Assembly (NCBI RefSeq): GCF_022201045.2
Contig: NC_068556.1
Location: 4,504,001 to 4,568,000, forward strand
Direction of reading: 5' to 3'
DNA: 64,000 nt
Origin: Citrus sinensis
Lineage: Eukaryota; Streptophyta; Magnoliopsida; Sapindales; Rutaceae
The notes under the pieces were generated by a model. The model was not told the origin of the DNA. It was given only the letters and a program-made list of their open reading frames with translations, and ran no database searches. The position numbers and the translations under genes are program-made. Shown here piece by piece: positions 23,886 through 37,104 of the stretch (positions are counted from its first letter, which is position 1; the number at the start of each line of letters is the position of its first letter).

Positions 23886-25119
23886 AAAGACTCTGAGGCC
23901 ATAACGTCCTTTTGCTTACTACCATAAAAAGAGATGTTAAATGAAGAACACAGACCAAAATGTCACTTTTCTAAATAAAACTTCCATGTGCTTGATATAG
24001 TTTAGTTTGGCTTGTATTTTAGGCTGTACATGGAACAGTGGCCAAGTAGGCTGGGACGATCTTCTTTCTGTCCTGTTGAAACGAAGGACACCGTCCAATG
24101 TTGGTGTTCTTCAATTGTCGGTGCCTCTTCTCAGGCAATGGTGGATGCAATTGACATAAAATCGATGGTTTATGAATTTTAATTGATAATAATGCTGCTT
24201 CGTTAAGGATAGAAATGTTATGGAAACCAGAGTGTTCCATAATGGAGCTTCATTCCATCTGAAATTTTCGTGTTTTGAGACATGTTTAGGCATCAACGTA
24301 TCATGTTAAAAGAGGGGAAAAAAGGGTCATTCGAGAATTATATCACACCAAAAGAAAAGATATAACATTCATCACTGAAGAACAAAGTAGTTGTTGCGTA
24401 CAATTCATAAACAAGAGATGCCATCAAAACTTGTAAGCCTTGGTTAAAAAAAAAAAACAACCACAAAGGAAGGTTGTGATGACAGACCAAATGGAACTGC
24501 TAAAACCAAGCTCGCCTGTCTGAGGCATCCCCCACTTGAAATTGCATAAACAGCTGAAACACTGAAGGACATTAGAAAAAACCGAGATCCCAGCCCCTGA
24601 TATGAGTGTAGTGTCAAACTCCTGAAAAAGGACATCTTGAACTAGCATGGACTGATTGTAACAGACTTCATCAGACTGAAAATAGAGAAACCTTTAGTCC
24701 AAAAACAACATAAACTGAAGCTTAAACACAGTGCACGGAATGTCCAGCCAACAGATCCATGACTGATCATGATAAGATATGGAGAACCCACAAGTTGAAA
24801 CCAAAAACAACTTGGTAAATGTATTCTCAGGGAACCATGGCCATGAACTAGGCAGCCTCCCACCAGTGGAAGCTAAAAAGTCGCAACAGGCTTCCATGGA
24901 AAGGAAGCCCAGCCAAAAAAAGGTTGAAGAAGTAATCTGCCAAAGTTCCCCGGAAAACAACAAAGCTGCTTCTCAACTACGTGTAGGCCCACCACTTATG
25001 ATGAGGCAGAAAAAAAAAAGCACTATGCTGATTGCTGCTACCAATGTAAACTGACCGTAAGAATTCTTATACTGTACCCAACTTTAATTTAGGGGACGGA
25101 CATTCCATTTCCATCCCAA
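23886..25119. other. Convergent 3' flanks of CYP704 and EBF1 genes
   Basis: No gene recognised. The part next to 25119 is probably the 3' UTR of the EBF1-type gene. On its sense (minus) strand it contains U-rich runs, opposite the A runs at about 24446-24457 and 25010-25019. In Arabidopsis EBF1/EBF2, poly-U motifs in the 3' UTR mediate EIN2-dependent translational repression; whether that applies here is inference. Confidence 0.5.
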
Positions 25120-27307
25120 TTAGGAGAGAATATCGCATCTCCACAGGCTTTCCACAAGCCGAGCAACTGTGCTGCTATTAATTGAGTTGCAGTTTTGGAG
25201 ATTTAATCCCACCAGAGTCTTGCCTAATTTTTTCAAGGCAGGCATGCTCTTGTTTGATACTTCAGAGCAACTTGACAAGGAAAGGACTTGTAAATTGAGC
25301 TGCTCTGCATGAGATAGGGCAGAAATGCCCATATCAGTGATTGCACACTTCGAGACATCCAGATAACTGAGGAACATACAGTTGTTTCCAATTGCAACCA
25401 AACTTGCATCTGTAATCTTCCTGCAACCATCAAGGTTCAACAGTTCGAGGGTTTCACTGTGTAGCCTAGCCAAGGCCAAAACTACTTCATCTGTCAGATT
25501 CAAGCACCCACTAAGATTCACCTTCACAAGTCCTGCTTTGCAACTTTCCAAAAGTGGGAAAATCCCAACATCTGTTATTCCATATAGCCCACTCAAGTCT
25601 ACATGCTGAAGCTGTGGGCACAGCTTCCCCAACATGGCAAGGCTAGCATTTCCAAATCCAGGGCAGTTTCGTATGGACAAGGAACGAAGAGAACAGTTAG
25701 GAGAGAGCATAGGCATTTCCGTTGCCATATCCTTAATCCCCATACACTTCACGAGGGTGAGAGATTTCAACTTTGATGCACTGTTGGATACAACACCAAG
25801 GATCCCTGATTGGCTAACCCTGTTACACTCCTCCAATTGTAGGATCTCAAGAGATCCAGCAGCTTTAGAAAAAGCTACCAATCCATTGTCCGACACAAAG
25901 CAGCACTTGCGGAGGCACATCTGCTTCAGATTTAAACAACCCTTGCCCATGGCTTCAAGACTCACATCTGTTACACCCCCACCGGAAGCAATTGTCAAAG
26001 AAACCAATTTCTGCAAACCCTGAGCATTACCCATGACCCAAAATCCTTTCTCGCTGACATTTGGCAGATCACTCAGGACAAGATTGGTAAGAGCCTTCCC
26101 ATAATGTCCAATCACGGCCAGAGAGAAATCTGTGATGTTTAAGGCCTGAAGCTTGACCCTTGTGAGGACAGATGAAGCTGATGATAACAGACTTGATATT
26201 CCCTGATCCCTTACAAGAGGGCAGTCCTTGATAGATAGGCATTGTAGGTTGCGGCAAAACTTTCCAATAGCTTGCAAACCATCGTTGCCAATCTTTGAGC
26301 ATGATTCAATGTTTAAAGAAGTCAAATTAGGGCAGTTCTCAGCAATTGCAATCAAGCTCTCGTTGGATATTGAAGGGCAGTGGCAAAGTTCAAGCTTTTC
26401 CAACAAATGGCATTCTTTAGCTATCTCCAAAAGACCTTCATCTCCAACGGACGGAACATTCCATAAGGAAAGTGACTTGAGAGAAGGGCAGCCGCGGGCT
26501 ATTGCTGATAAACCAAAGTTGGTGACTCCATGAGTATATTTGTTTCCTCGGATTGAAAGCTTCCCAAGCCCCCCATGGCCGCTTGTTCCAACAGCAATTG
26601 CAGCAAGTCTCAGATCTGTTGCTTTCTTCCCATCCAAGCACCTAGTAAGATAACCATCACCGTCTTCATCACATGAGACCATTTCAACATGATCAGACAC
26701 CGATGCAACCACCTCCTTCTCCAGCTTCTCCGACTTGCAGATTTCAGCCTTACGAATACTGGTCAACATCATAAGCCACTTTTTGGAGACACAAGCAGCG
26801 AAACTCCTCTCTTTACCGCTGGGAAGGCGTCTAAAGATCTCATACAGACATTCATCGGGAAGAACATCAATTGATGGTTGATTTTCGAACTCAAATTCAG
26901 TTTCACCGGAGGCAAATTGAGCACTAAGGCGAGCCCTTTTACGAGGAGGGCAGTAAGCATCCACATGGGAACCAATAGAGAACAAATCATCTCCTGCAAA
27001 ACCCATCAAACAAGGCACTTAGAATGAGCTAAATCTGCAGTAAAATGATTGATTCAATTGCTTACTAATTCCTAAGATCAATTTCTTCCCAAACTAATCT
27101 TCCACTAAAGTACCCACAAAAATATATCTTAACAAAATTATTCAGCTAACAGATCATTTCATCCAGCTAAAGTTATTTATCAGTTGAATCAAATCTAAAC
27201 GTCCTAAGCAGATGATAAAGAAATCATATCTTGACAAACCAAGAGCCTAAAACAAAAGCCAAGAAAAGGGAAACGACCGTACCACGGTAGTTGACGAGAG
27301 CAGGCAT
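25120..27307 (-). CDS. EBF1: EIN3-binding F-box protein 1-type (F-box plus LRR)
   Basis: Substrate-recognition subunit of a nuclear SCF ubiquitin ligase that targets EIN3/EIL transcription factors and so dampens ethylene responses. Exon 1 (27283-27307) codes for only MPALVNYR plus one base; exon 2 (25120-26993) holds the rest, joined across a GT-AG intron as MPALVNYRGDDLFSIG. The product is 632 residues. A basic nuclear-targeting run PPRKRAR is at 24-30, the F-box at about 50-90 (IDVLPDECLYEIFRRLP), and cysteine-type leucine-rich repeats from about 145 to the end (e.g. LTSLNIESCSKIGNDGL). Length and repeat layout fit EBF1/EBF2. The exon-2 frame is also open back into the intron and has its own ATG there, giving MPCLMGFAG in place of MPALVNYRG; I prefer the spliced start because it matches the conserved EBF N-terminus. 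Confidence 0.94.
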
Positions 27308-30300
27308 GGTGGCTGATGCTGAAGGAGAGCAGTCGGAAAAAAGAACCCTCGCTGGAGAGAAAAAACAGCAACCAAAAAAGACAAGGCGAAGAAGAAACAG
27401 ATGAAATACAAGAACGCTTGAGAGGTTGAATGCATGAAGTAGCAATAACCCTAAACGAGTAGGGCAAAAAAAAAAAGAAAAAAAGAAAAAAAGAAAAGAT
27501 GGTTTGGTTTAGAATGGAGGAAGAGTTGATGAGGGAATGTGCATGAATGAGTTTGGACCAAAAATGAACAAGACCGCTCTTATTATATACATATGCGCGT
27601 GTGTGCATGTACCAAGAAAAGCTTTGCGAGAGGACAAAAAGAGATAAAAATGGTTGTCGTGTTGAGAATTCTTGAGAAGGTACATTAACTGTGACGACAC
27701 TCTCTCTGTTTTTGCTACGTGCATTGTATCTGCCCTTTTTCTTCCCCTATTCTTTCTATTTTATTATTCCAACCAGCAACCTCCCTCCCTCTTTGCTTTC
27801 CACGTAACTATTTCTTTTTCTTCTTTATTTTTTTTTTATTTGGACTTTTAGAGTTTTCTTCTTCGAGAAAAAATCAATTTTTTTTTTAAAATGGTTTTTT
27901 TAAAAAAATATTTGGGCTTTTTACCACTACAGACAAACTCTACAAGACATTAATTTTTTTTTAAAAAAAATTGAAACACTAATTACAGCTATGATATTCG
28001 CAAGTTGTGTTGTTAGGAAAATTTTAAAGTTACAAGCGATATTTTCGAATAATATGCTTTTAAAGTTGAGGCATAAACTCAAATGATGTGTCGTCCGCAG
28101 TCAATCATTACTATTGATAATAATTGAATTTTTTTTTTTTGTGACAGTCATTAATTAGACACTTTTCAATGCCAATGGTAAATAACATGTCGTATTGATG
28201 CATCTTGTTGTTTTAAACTTAAAATTTGTATCACAATTTTGTGAGTATAGATTATTTGATTTAAATAAGAAGTTTTTAATGGTGTTGTATAATATTTTAC
28301 AATACTAATAATGAGATTGTTCTAGACCCTTATTTTAATCTCTAACATTAGTTTAATTAAATGGATAAATAATTAGTTAATGAACAAGCAATAAGCAACC
28401 TTTAAGACTAAGTTGATGAATTCAAATTCAATAGACATACTTATGAACTCAACACAAAAAGAAAGAGGTTGTGATCTATTATAACTCTTTTTTTTCTTCT
28501 TCTTTTAATTAATAAATAATCTTTTTAATCAGTTTGTTAGCTAATATAATATTTCTAAAGAAAATTATACCTTCTTATTTATACAAATATTTTATATTGT
28601 TGATCAAAATCTAAAAATGTATGTTTACTATGCTATTGATACCGTAGGAAAAAAAAAAAAAAAAACAAAGAGACCCTTTAAATAATTAAAGTAAACAAGA
28701 CATTTTTTTTTCACAGCCAATGAAACGGTCATCTGGCTCACCTCCCTTGTGATATAATTATATGGATTTCACCCCTTTTTTTTTTTTTTTTTTTCACAGA
28801 CGGATCGTGGGATTATTTTATCCATTAGGAGAAGTTTTGAGTTTAAAATGTGTTGCTTTCGTAAATGGGACAACTTGATTCTTTTTTCTTTTTAAGATAA
28901 ATACGACAAAATTTGATTAATAGAACAAGTTGTGCAAATGATAGATTGATGACAAAAGACAAGCTGTGAAAGACTCAAGTTGGTTCTTAGAGAGGTCCTT
29001 TGATTAATTGTATAGAGTCACTGCTAATGCATTGCTTTCTGCATTTTCCAACTATGGAAATGGACAACATGACTTTGGGATCTGGGAACCCTCCCGTACA
29101 AAGCCCTAACTTTATCATATCTTTAATCATCATTTAAAAAAAAAAAAACTAATTAACGAACTATCATTTATCGAATAATAACTTTAATGCCAGTGGACAA
29201 CCAACACACAAAAAGAAAAAACATACGGTACATGGATTACAAGATTAATTTAATAAGCAAAGAGCAATAAAATATTTCAAATTGTATTTCAATTTCAATC
29301 ATTTTAAATACCCAATAACAATTAATTTGGGGTTTATAAACTGTACATACTATGCAACTAGTCATTTCACCGGCCGCAGATTGTGAACCATTTCAACTCT
29401 CAGCAATTTCCATTGGGCTTCTATGCAATTAATCTAAAATAATGGGAAAGCGATAATGAATGGAGTCCCATCAAAATCAATCAAATTTACTGGATAATTA
29501 AGAAAATTTGCTACTCACCAGTCACCACTCATGTTTCATAACCACGGGCACTCATTAAATCATTGAGCCGTTGTTTCTTGAAAGTCAAGTTCTCATAAAT
29601 CGTGGGCGGTAAAATATTTTTCCAGTAGAGGAAATTTTAGAGCAAAAAGGGAAGTTTAAGGAGGTAAAAAAAAAAACCATTAAAGCAAGGCCAAGTTGGA
29701 TCTGCAAACAAGAGCAAATTAAATGAATTCTCATCAATTTGCTCAGAAAAGCGTACTTTTGGAGTCAACTAGGCAACCTTTTACTTTGTAGCTCGTTGGC
29801 GATGGTCCATTTTGGTGCTGAGAAAATGAAACAAGCTCACAATTTTTGGGTTTGACTTGCAAATTAAAAATAGAAAAACACCGAATGGGGTGCAAAAATC
29901 CGGAGGAGGCCCATGTCAGCATCATGTGGTATGTATCATGTAAACATTGTACAGTAGCTTTCTTGGGTTCTCACCTCCTGGGCAATAATGGCGACTACTA
30001 TTTATATGCAATGAATTTGATTGGTTTTATTAAGAGACTGATAGATTGACAAACATATACAGGTAGGTCCGATGTAAGGCGCCCAAGGATTTAATCAGCT
30101 TTATCATCGTATTCATATCAAATGGGCAGAATCAATGGATCTCACGATTCAAATATTGAAATTTTTGTCAAATTACCATCCACTTCTTTCTTCTGCTTCC
30201 TTTTCTGAATCCAATACTTGAGTCCTAACTAATTCGTATTTGAATAAAATTAATAAATTGACACATAATTGAAATCCCAAATATTATTCGTGTTTGAATA

Positions 30301-30740
30301 AAACCAACAAATTGACACATAATTTACAATTTTTTCTTTTTTTTAAAATAGAAATTTAACCGAGTAAAGAGTTATTCCACCGATTTATGTTGCTTTCCAA
30401 AATTGTCACACATTTATGTTTTTTTTTTCTTATTGATACGAATAATTTTTCATAATATAAAGGAAATATTATTTGCGATCCATGTGTGGTGCAAATGTTG
30501 CCACCCATTATCATAATCTAAAGAATTATGACGTTGTACTTGAAATATCGCCCAACCTGAATATAAACGCAACTTCTTCCTAATTTCAAATTTACCTAAT
30601 TAAAATTAGGATTAATAATTTTTTGCAAGATTAACATTCAAACGAGAAATGGTTAAATAGAATCTTGTTTAAATACAAAAACTCTTTTTTTCCTTTTAAG
30701 AAAAAAAGAAATGAGCACTTTATTTCACTTGGATTGGCCG
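27308..30740. other. EBF1 5' leader and promoter, then AT-rich intergenic DNA
   Basis: The first few hundred bases upstream of the EBF1 start are CT-rich on the minus strand and probably leader sequence. Beyond about 27.8 kb the sequence is AT-rich with many homopolymers and no recognisable gene. A degenerate direct repeat of about 55 bp lies at about 30230-30335, with units containing tttgaataaa and aaattgacacataatt. Confidence 0.5.
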
Positions 30741-30749
30741 TATAATAAA

Positions 30750-31255
30750 GAGAAATTATCTATCGACCACCTGTTCTTTTTCGATTTTTTCAGAAATACA
30801 AATATCTTATTTTTTTTTAGTTGATTTCTACTAAAAGTTACATTTTCTTACACTTTTTCACTTTTGTTTATATTCTGTTATAACCTTACTGATGTAATAG
30901 GGGTAAAATTATCATTTCACATGCATAGTAAAAGTCAACGTCATTTAAAGGTGGCAGAAAGAGGAAAAAAAGATAAAAATATTCTAAATTATTTTGTTTA
31001 ATTTATTATCTAATGTCTAAATTGCAAAGAAAATTTAAAGTAATTTAATTTTTTTTCATTTAATCAGGGCGAAATAGTAATTTTACATTAAAGGGGTAAA
31101 ATAATCATTTTGTTAATATTCTGTTAACTTCTCTCACGGAGTTTAGACGGCAGTGGAAAAATGATACATTTTGTAACTTCATGTGGAAGTCAGCAAAAAA
31201 AAAAAAAAAGATATGTGTATTTTTAAAAAAGTCCGAAAAAACAAAACAATTACCC
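30750..31255. mobile_element. Mutator-like MITE, 506 bp
   Basis: Long terminal inverted repeats of more than 80 bp: the left end GAGAAATTATCTATCGACC and the reverse-complemented right end GGGTAATTGTTTTG align onward through TTTTTTCGGAC/TTTTTCGATT and AAATACAMATATCTT. A perfect 9-bp target duplication TATAATAAA lies at 30741-30749 and 31256-31264. Nine-base duplications and long inverted ends are typical of Mutator-like elements. No coding capacity. The terminal RRGWAATTRTC resembles the ends of the MITEs at 45079 and 49042. Confidence 0.88.
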
Positions 31256-31364
31256 TATAATAAATGAGTCTCTATACGGACACTATGATGATAAATAAAT
31301 AAATAAATGATATATTCTAATAATAGAGATTGCAGAGTCGTGATATTGTCAAGGATCAGGCTAC

Positions 31365-31481
31365 GGTGCAACTGTGGTATCGTGCCACAGTTGCATCCGG
31401 CCGTTGGATGCACTTGAATTAGTGGGGTCCACTGGCATCCAACGGTTGGATGCAACTATGGCACGGTACCACAGTTGCACC
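31365..31481. repeat. Long near-perfect hairpin, 117 bp
   Basis: The two arms, about 48 nt each, begin GGTGCAACTGTGGTATCGTG and mirror as ...GCACGGTACCACAGTTGCACC, with the middle GCATCC(G/A)(A)CGGTTGGATGC also mirrored. Weaker matching extends about 20 bp outward on both sides. It looks like a small foldback MITE. A transcript would form a long hairpin. Confidence 0.85.
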
Positions 31482-33872
31482 AAGGTTTCCCCTCTTGTCA
31501 ATTATAAAAATCATTATCTTGATAGTGTGGAGACAACGGCCATTTCATTCTATGATTGATGATTATTTCCTGTTCACACCCTTTGTCAAGATGGCATTGA
31601 AAAATATGAGCTCCTGAGTTTGAAAATTTGCACATGAAATAGGTTTTAAAAGATCCAAATAATTCAACTTGAACAATACTAAAGTATCCTAATATATATG
31701 TCACAAAATGTATTTGAATTCTTCAAAAGTATATTGATAACAAAAAAGAAAGAAGACTGAGTGAAACTGATTAGATTTATATCAAGAGAAATGGTTTTAG
31801 ATTAAAATATATATATTAAGATAAAATCGGACAAAACCAATGTTAATTAGGAGAGCTTTAACCTGGCTCTAAGATGACAGTGAAAACAATAAGTTTAAAC
31901 CTAGCTCTGCTTCAATATTAGCTAATAAGAAAGTAATCAGCTCTTAAATTTATTATGAATTAACAATACAAGTACACAACAAATTAGTCTTACATTATAG
32001 GATAATAAATAAGAAAATTATACACACACACACACACACATTGATATAATTGAAGTCATTATATTTGTGGAATCGTGATCTTGGTGATTGCATAATCATA
32101 TTCTTCGAGGTCATTAGAGATTGTAATTTGGTGATTGGATATCACGGTGATTTCGTTCTATGATGATTTTTCACTTGAACATTTTCCAAGTTAAAAAATA
32201 AAATAAAATAGAGCTCGGCTTGAAACAAGAGCCATATTTTCCTTTCTTACATTCTTTCTTTCTTTTAATAATATTTTATCTAGTATTGTTTTTTGAATAT
32301 CTTGCTGGCAACCAGAGAGGGAGTACATAGATCGACAGACAACTTTTAATTTTTTAACCTTTTCACCCACTTAACTTTGCCCCATTTCTAATTTTCATGG
32401 GAATTCTCCATTAAATTTGTTTATAAGATACTACGTGCCCTCACCAGGCCGTTTCTCATTGTTCATTTTATCACGCTTCCAAGCCATACAAAATACAATT
32501 TTTAAAGAACGTTGTTGAGTACTGACCAATGTTAATTTAAAGAGGACCAAATTAAGATAAAATTAAGCTGTAATTCTACCGACCAATGCAAATGTCATTA
32601 AACATGTACAAAACTTGTAGCGTGGGGTGGGTTGAGCTGTATTAACTTCACTTTTAAGCGTGAATTAATAATATTGACCCAGTCACGTGATTAAGAACAC
32701 TTTATTGATTCTATCAGATTCAATGTTTAGTTAACTAATCCACAGTAGCTACTCATAATTACCAACTACAACGACATATCAGATCATTAGCTGAGCAAAT
32801 GGATCGAAAAAGATCTGATGCACGCTGCAGAGATCATACGGTATCCCCTATCCTTTATTCTAAATGTTTCTGCGTGCCATATCTTTGATTTTCTTATCCT
32901 GCTGTATGTCTCTGTGTGTGTGTGTGTGTGTACACACGATTCAAATGAAGAACAACTTTGGGATGCATGCATGGCCATTTAGGTCAATTTCGAATAGACC
33001 AACGAAATAAATGAAGTGCGTTGAATATGACTATGAGTATTGGCATTGGATTGGATGATGATAATAATAATAATTTTATTTTCGAATTGGAGGACGCGTG
33101 AGTAGGTGTTGTTGTTGTGGCCTGTGACCTACGTCCTACAGGGACATGCACAAATTAAAAAAGTGAATCAATCAGAAAGTGGGTGCAAAATTTAAGATTG
33201 GTACATTCTCAAGCCTGGCTCTGGCCGATGGCCATCTCCCCACTTGTCAATTTGGTGCGTAAAATTAAATAATATATTTCAGTTTAATTAAATAGGATCA
33301 AGTTGATAAACTAGTGCAAGAATATTTATCACTAATCATTCACTTTACTTCTAACCCCTAGCTTAACCCCCTTGTATTAGAAGCATTAATGATCAATTCA
33401 TTCATAAATTTTCTATGACAGCCCGACTAATTGCTGTCAGCCCCACTATGTTGCTAATCTCAATGTCGAAATCCTACCACACCGGGCTGGTTAGTATTGT
33501 TGTACAATTATGATGCAAGTAGCACAATTATAAATTGTTGCATTTGATTTTCCTCAGTTTTATATGTATTCCTATACCTCAAGCATTTAATTAATTAATC
33601 AATAATTCTCCTGCTAGTGGTAGATAAACAATTATAGTCCTGCCATTTTCTTTTTTCTTTTTCTTTTTTTCTTTTTTTAAAGAAACACCCTTAGTTGCCT
33701 TCCAGTCACTCACATATAAATGCTAAAATTTAAATCTTTCTTTTTTAAATTACGTGTTGGTTTCATCTTGCATCTGCCACACCGAACTTCAAAAATTTTA
33801 ATTATGTTATTGTGTCCACAAAGCACCAAATATGTCGAATTCAACACGGTTTAGCATATTGTTTTTAAGAGA

Positions 33873-33901
<29 letters not shown>
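33873..33901. repeat. (AT)n microsatellite
   Basis: About fourteen uninterrupted AT units followed by ttgtctc. Likely to vary in length between individuals. Confidence 0.95.
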
Positions 33902-33904
<3 letters not shown>

Positions 33905-34015
33905 CTCTTTCTATTTATGTATATAAATATATGCAAGCGCGATTCATGCACATTAAGGAATCAGTGGTTAGACTACTAGTTAATCCACATTGCAGGCATT
34001 AAAAAAAATGGTGTT

Positions 34016-35970
34016 AGAAGTAAGAGCACATGATTTTTGGTCAATAGAATTTGTTGATCGTTTCTGATTTAAAAGCAAGAAAAGATTCAAGCAGCATTTA
34101 AGGTAAAACGACAGAGTATTCATTTATATGTTTTTGGTAGTTGAATAATGTGTAAAGTATCTCGAGCCTATCCATAGCAGGATTCCCTAAGAATAAAAAC
34201 AAATAATGTAATCATATCTTTGTTTTATAAGGTCTCACATTCAACTTTATAATAGCATTTTGGTATTGCGTACATTCACTGAATGAGGGACGCAATATTA
34301 TTATGCGTGTATCTATTTCCTATTAGAATGTCAATTATGGTGGTTTGTTCATCCTTGCTACGCCATGGCAAAATTTCTTTTCTGGAGGGCTTGACAGTTT
34401 CAAATATTATGTCTCAAGTACTTGCATGTACTTAATTGTTACTTTGCTTTTGAATTATAATTATTTTCTTCACGATTATTTTACTAATAAAGGCTCTAAA
34501 ATTGGTACCCAATTAGAATATTAAAAATTGTATTATTTTAGCTCATAATCAAATAGATAATTTTATAATCGATATATGAGAATTTCCTACATTCAGCAAA
34601 TGTATTTAGGTAACTCTGACCTATTTAGAGTTAGTGTTCTATCGATTAGTGCCTTGGCCAAGAATTTAGTCACTCTCATCTCTCTTTCTCTTGGTCGTGC
34701 TTGGCTTTGGTGTGTTTCGCTTCGAGCTTGGATCAAGACAGCAGTATGCTGAGACTTGGATTAAGTTGGAAGGCTGAGCGGGGAGCTGATAAATCATGGT
34801 TAATTATTTTGTCTCTTCATTTAAACGAATCTGAATATAAATATCTATACAGTAGCATAATTTATCTATTAATTTTTGTTTTTGAATCTTCAATTCAAAT
34901 ATATTGCGGTTGGCTTAATTGAATAGTGCAATTTATATCTGATATCGTTTTGAGATAACGATATTAAGTGTTGTTGGGTTATCGACAGTCTTTTGGCGAA
35001 CGTGAGGCTGCAGTCCGCAGATACTTTGCATTCGTTTTATTTTGTTTCGTGTGGCCGTTAGCTGACGCATTCTACACGTGCCGGCAAGTCAAAACATTCA
35101 TGGATATTCATCATCAAATGAACTGCCTCAACCAACACCCATAATTTTCCACGTTTCAATGCACCCACCAAGGAATTGGATCCTTCTCTAGAATGCTTAT
35201 TTGCCGCCAAAAAAAATTCTAGAATACTTTATATGTATTACAATTAATTGATGCACGCATGACATATATAGTTGAATTTAATATAATCATCACTGGTTTA
35301 TAAGATAAATACACACATGTCATGTTATTATTTACTTATTGTATGACTGACACGGTACATCAAATATATTCTAGAATTTTCCAAGAATTGGACCCTTCTC
35401 TATATTAGAAAGCTTATTTTCGGCCAATAAATAAGGGGAAAAATTTAAATTAATATGCAATTCATCAAATCTTACACTTAGTGAGAAAATGTGTTTATTA
35501 TATTTTATGCAGTATTAAAGTTCTAGAAACAAAAAGAAAAAAAAATGTTACTTTGACTAAAAAAATTAAAATGTTTTGATAAAAATAAATTATTTATAAC
35601 TATCTTGGTTTTTTAGTTATTTTATACCTTTTATCAAAATTTTGTAATTCATTCTCTGTCAAAACAATATTGTTAGGAAAAAAAAAGGGCCACTTATTAT
35701 TGGAAAATGGTGTTGAATTGAACCCGTAGTTATTTTGGTCAAATGAATTTGTTGAACTTTGCGCGTATAGTTGCAAGCGAGAAAAAGATGTTTTGGGTGT
35801 TTGAATAATATATTTAGTTTCTTGAGGCTATCCATCTCAGCATTCATTGAATATAGGGATGGATTATGCATGTATGTATTTTTCAACAAGAAATTAAATT
35901 TCGTGGTACTTGCCGAGATTAAAGCAAAATTTCTTTTTAAGCGCTCAACAGTTTCAAAGATTAATTAAGC
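34016..35970. repeat. Old tandem duplication, two degenerate copies
   Basis: 34016-34420 and 35700-35970 share an ordered series of blocks: ttttggtcaa..gaatttgttga, gttgaataat..gtatct/tttct, gcctatccat, cattcactgaat/cattcattgaat, gcaaaatttctttt, and acagtttcaaa. A second pair, 35040-35080 and 36360-36410, shares agctgacgc..ttctacacgtgc. The order and spacing suggest an ancient duplication of more than 1 kb, now heavily diverged. What the ancestral unit was is unknown. Confidence 0.55.
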
Positions 35971-37104
35971 GTTAATTAAGAAGAACTAGAAATGAAAACG
36001 ATAGTTTCTTGCATGATTTTGTCAAAGAAGGCAACACTAGTTTCTACAAAGAAATCATTTAATAGTTTTTGTGACGCTAACAGATCAACCCACCAACTCT
36101 ATGTAAAAGCAGGAGAGTGCTGCAGACACAACCATAAAGAAATTTCAAATCTCTGATGTAATAGAGTCGTCGCAGATTATAATTTATCTTGTTCAGGATT
36201 AATGCAACCTGTGAAGCTGATTCAAAGAATCGTACAGCATATGTACATAAAGTTCGTACTGATATCGGCGGCATCAGCAATGAGGCGGGCGATATTTGTT
36301 GTTTAGCTATCAAGATTCATTCGGTGAAGCTGCTGCACCTCCACATTCTTTGAATTTGCTTTTTGCGCCCCGCAGCTGACGCGCAGTTCTACACGTGCTA
36401 ATTGCAATCTCTGAAAAGATTCGCCGACATTCGTCAATCAACTGCGTCCCGAAACTAGTAAACCTTCCTCGAAATATAAAACAGAAGAATACGTTTTTAA
36501 ATGGAGAAATTCTTCTACAGTGCAACCACCAAGGGCCGTTTTGGGCTGATCGGGGATGGAGTTTTGCAGGTTTTACATAAATCCGCATCTAATTCATTAT
36601 TTTGTGGTTAATTGAGTTATGTGGATTTATGCAAATTAAGCGGATTGAATTAAACCTAAACACCCTAACACCATTTATGCAACAGGTCAATCATATTTAT
36701 TCTGGTGTATGTTTAAGAAAAAAAGAAGAAATTGACAAACAAGTGGGTAGTTGTTTTGAAAATAAAATTCACAATGTTATATTCCTACTACTTAAATGAT
36801 GGTTTTATTACCTCGAAGTCATTAACATTTTCTCTTATAAATGGGTTCATAATTAAAACTCGACCTACCTCATATCGGTTTGTAGATTGATCCATATTTA
36901 ACCACTTTGTATATGGGCCAAGCCCACCCCATTGCCAGCTGAGGTTTTACTTTCTGATTTGGGCCAAGCTTTTCTATTTCCGGTTCAAGTATTCCAAGCA
37001 AGCAGTCTTCGTATACCAACTTCATCGTACCAGGTGAAACTAGAAGATACTGCTATTCGAGTAACCCACTAACTCGACGAACAATATTACACAACAATCT
37101 CTAA

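Larger units (their letters stand above)
31482..37104. other. Long gene-poor region
   Basis: AT-rich DNA with simple repeats (AC run at 32022-32040, GT run near 32914-32931, AT run at 33873-33901) and degenerate internal duplications between 34.0 and 36.5 kb. Short open frames here have no recognisable domain. I cannot support any gene. Confidence 0.5.

Noticed and set aside
24424..25054. Several 63-91-codon frames on both strands downstream of the EBF1-type gene
   Set aside because: No domain or consistent codon use. Better explained as the EBF1 3' UTR and flank.
25233..26641. Several open frames antisense or out of frame within the EBF1-type exon
   Set aside because: Shadows of the strongly supported 632-residue F-box/LRR coding sequence.
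36310..36588. 92-codon minus-strand open frame
   Set aside because: No similarity that I recognise. It lies in a region with degenerate duplications, and there is no supporting splice or promoter context.
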